From Ralstonia pickettii DTP0602 (GTDB taxonomy: Bacteria; Pseudomonadota; Gammaproteobacteria; Burkholderiales; Burkholderiaceae), in assembly GCA_000471925.1 (NCBI GenBank), contig CP006667.1, positions 2,852,001 to 2,916,000 on the forward strand: 64,000 bases of DNA, written 5' to 3'. The notes beneath the pieces were generated by a model. It did no database searches, was not told where the DNA came from, and saw only the letters and a list, made by a program, of their open reading frames with translations. The translations under genes and the position numbers were made by a program. Shown piece after piece: positions 63,879-64,000 of the stretch. The stretch's first letter is position 1, and each line of letters opens with the position of its first letter.

Positions 63879-64000
63879 TACCGCCTGCCCTCCTGTTGTC
63901 CGTTGGCCTTCGCCGTGCTTGCCGCGTGGCGGGCAATCCAGTCACGGTAGGCCGGATGCTCGCGCAGCGTCGCGAAGCAGAAGCCCTTGCGCTCCAGGCC
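63878..64000 (-). CDS. C-terminal end of an unidentified gene (cut by window end)
   Basis: 40 residues are visible, reading ERKGFCFATLREHPAYRDWI and ending in a Gly/Gln/Arg-rich tail before TAA at 63880-63878. The stop shares bases with the start of the sterol desaturase family gene. The GFCFATLREHPAYRDWIARH pattern is reminiscent of the end of polysaccharide deacetylases, but too little is present to decide. Confidence 0.5.
   Translation of the reverse strand, partial: GLERKGFCFATLREHPAYRDWIARHAASTAKANGQQEGRR

Noticed and set aside
1..64000. CRISPR arrays, insertion sequences, rRNA genes
   Set aside because: No regularly spaced repeats, transposase, terminal inverted repeats or rRNA sequence were seen anywhere in the window.

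Overview
The window looks like the chromosome of a high-GC betaproteobacterium of the order Burkholderiales, most likely Cupriavidus or a close relative. The grounds are the GC-rich third-position usage, the rimP-nusA-infB-rbfA-truB block, odhA-odhB-lpdA with separate ugp genes, a cbb3 oxidase cluster beside fnr, and glnA close to ntrBC. Genus is inferred from gene order and protein character; no database was searched.

Layout. 1-4700 is a patchy accessory stretch: the 3' end of lexA, several very small genes, three lipoproteins, remnants of a DUF2188 gene and of a phage-type cytosine-5 DNA methyltransferase, and tRNA-His(GUG). 4700-5130 has no gene but carries two minus-reading terminators and a long hairpin. 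5130-11000 holds dusA, an FMN reductase, an enoyl-CoA hydratase/isomerase family gene, a chemotaxis receptor and a sterol-desaturase family gene. 11220-14137 is an autotransporter broken by a one-base frameshift. 14214-21500 holds typA/bipA, then a marR-OMF-emrA-emrB type drug efflux operon and a DUF2892 gene.

21680-31260 (minus strand) is translation and RNA machinery: rimP, nusA, infB, rbfA and truB, preceded by scpB and an rluB-type pseudouridine synthase. 31810-41600 is the microaerobic respiration cluster: ccoI-ccoS, ccoNOQP, ccoG, a short ccoH, a small membrane protein, fnr, and a TauE/SafE-like membrane protein. FNR boxes lie in front of ccoN and ccoI. 41640-48544 holds zapE and the 2-oxoglutarate dehydrogenase operon odhA-odhB-lpdA behind a structured leader. 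48865-53991 is the glycerol-3-phosphate uptake operon ugpB-A-E-C-Q with a Pho-box-like sequence upstream.

54174-60100 is nitrogen control: a HAD phosphatase, then ntrC, ntrB, a DUF4124 gene and glnA. glnA has a good sigma-54 promoter sequence and two NtrC-like sites upstream. 60464-64000 holds a rhodanese, a molybdopterin-binding-fold protein, an EI24 membrane protein, a second sterol-desaturase family protein and a cut-off gene.

Most of the window is ordinary core genome. What deserves a second look is the decaying block beside tRNA-His (including an unrecognised 75-residue three-repeat protein), the two-terminator intergenic locus, the broken autotransporter, and a set of regulatory sequences that fit their downstream genes well (FNR, Pho, NtrC/sigma-54, MarR and the odhA leader).
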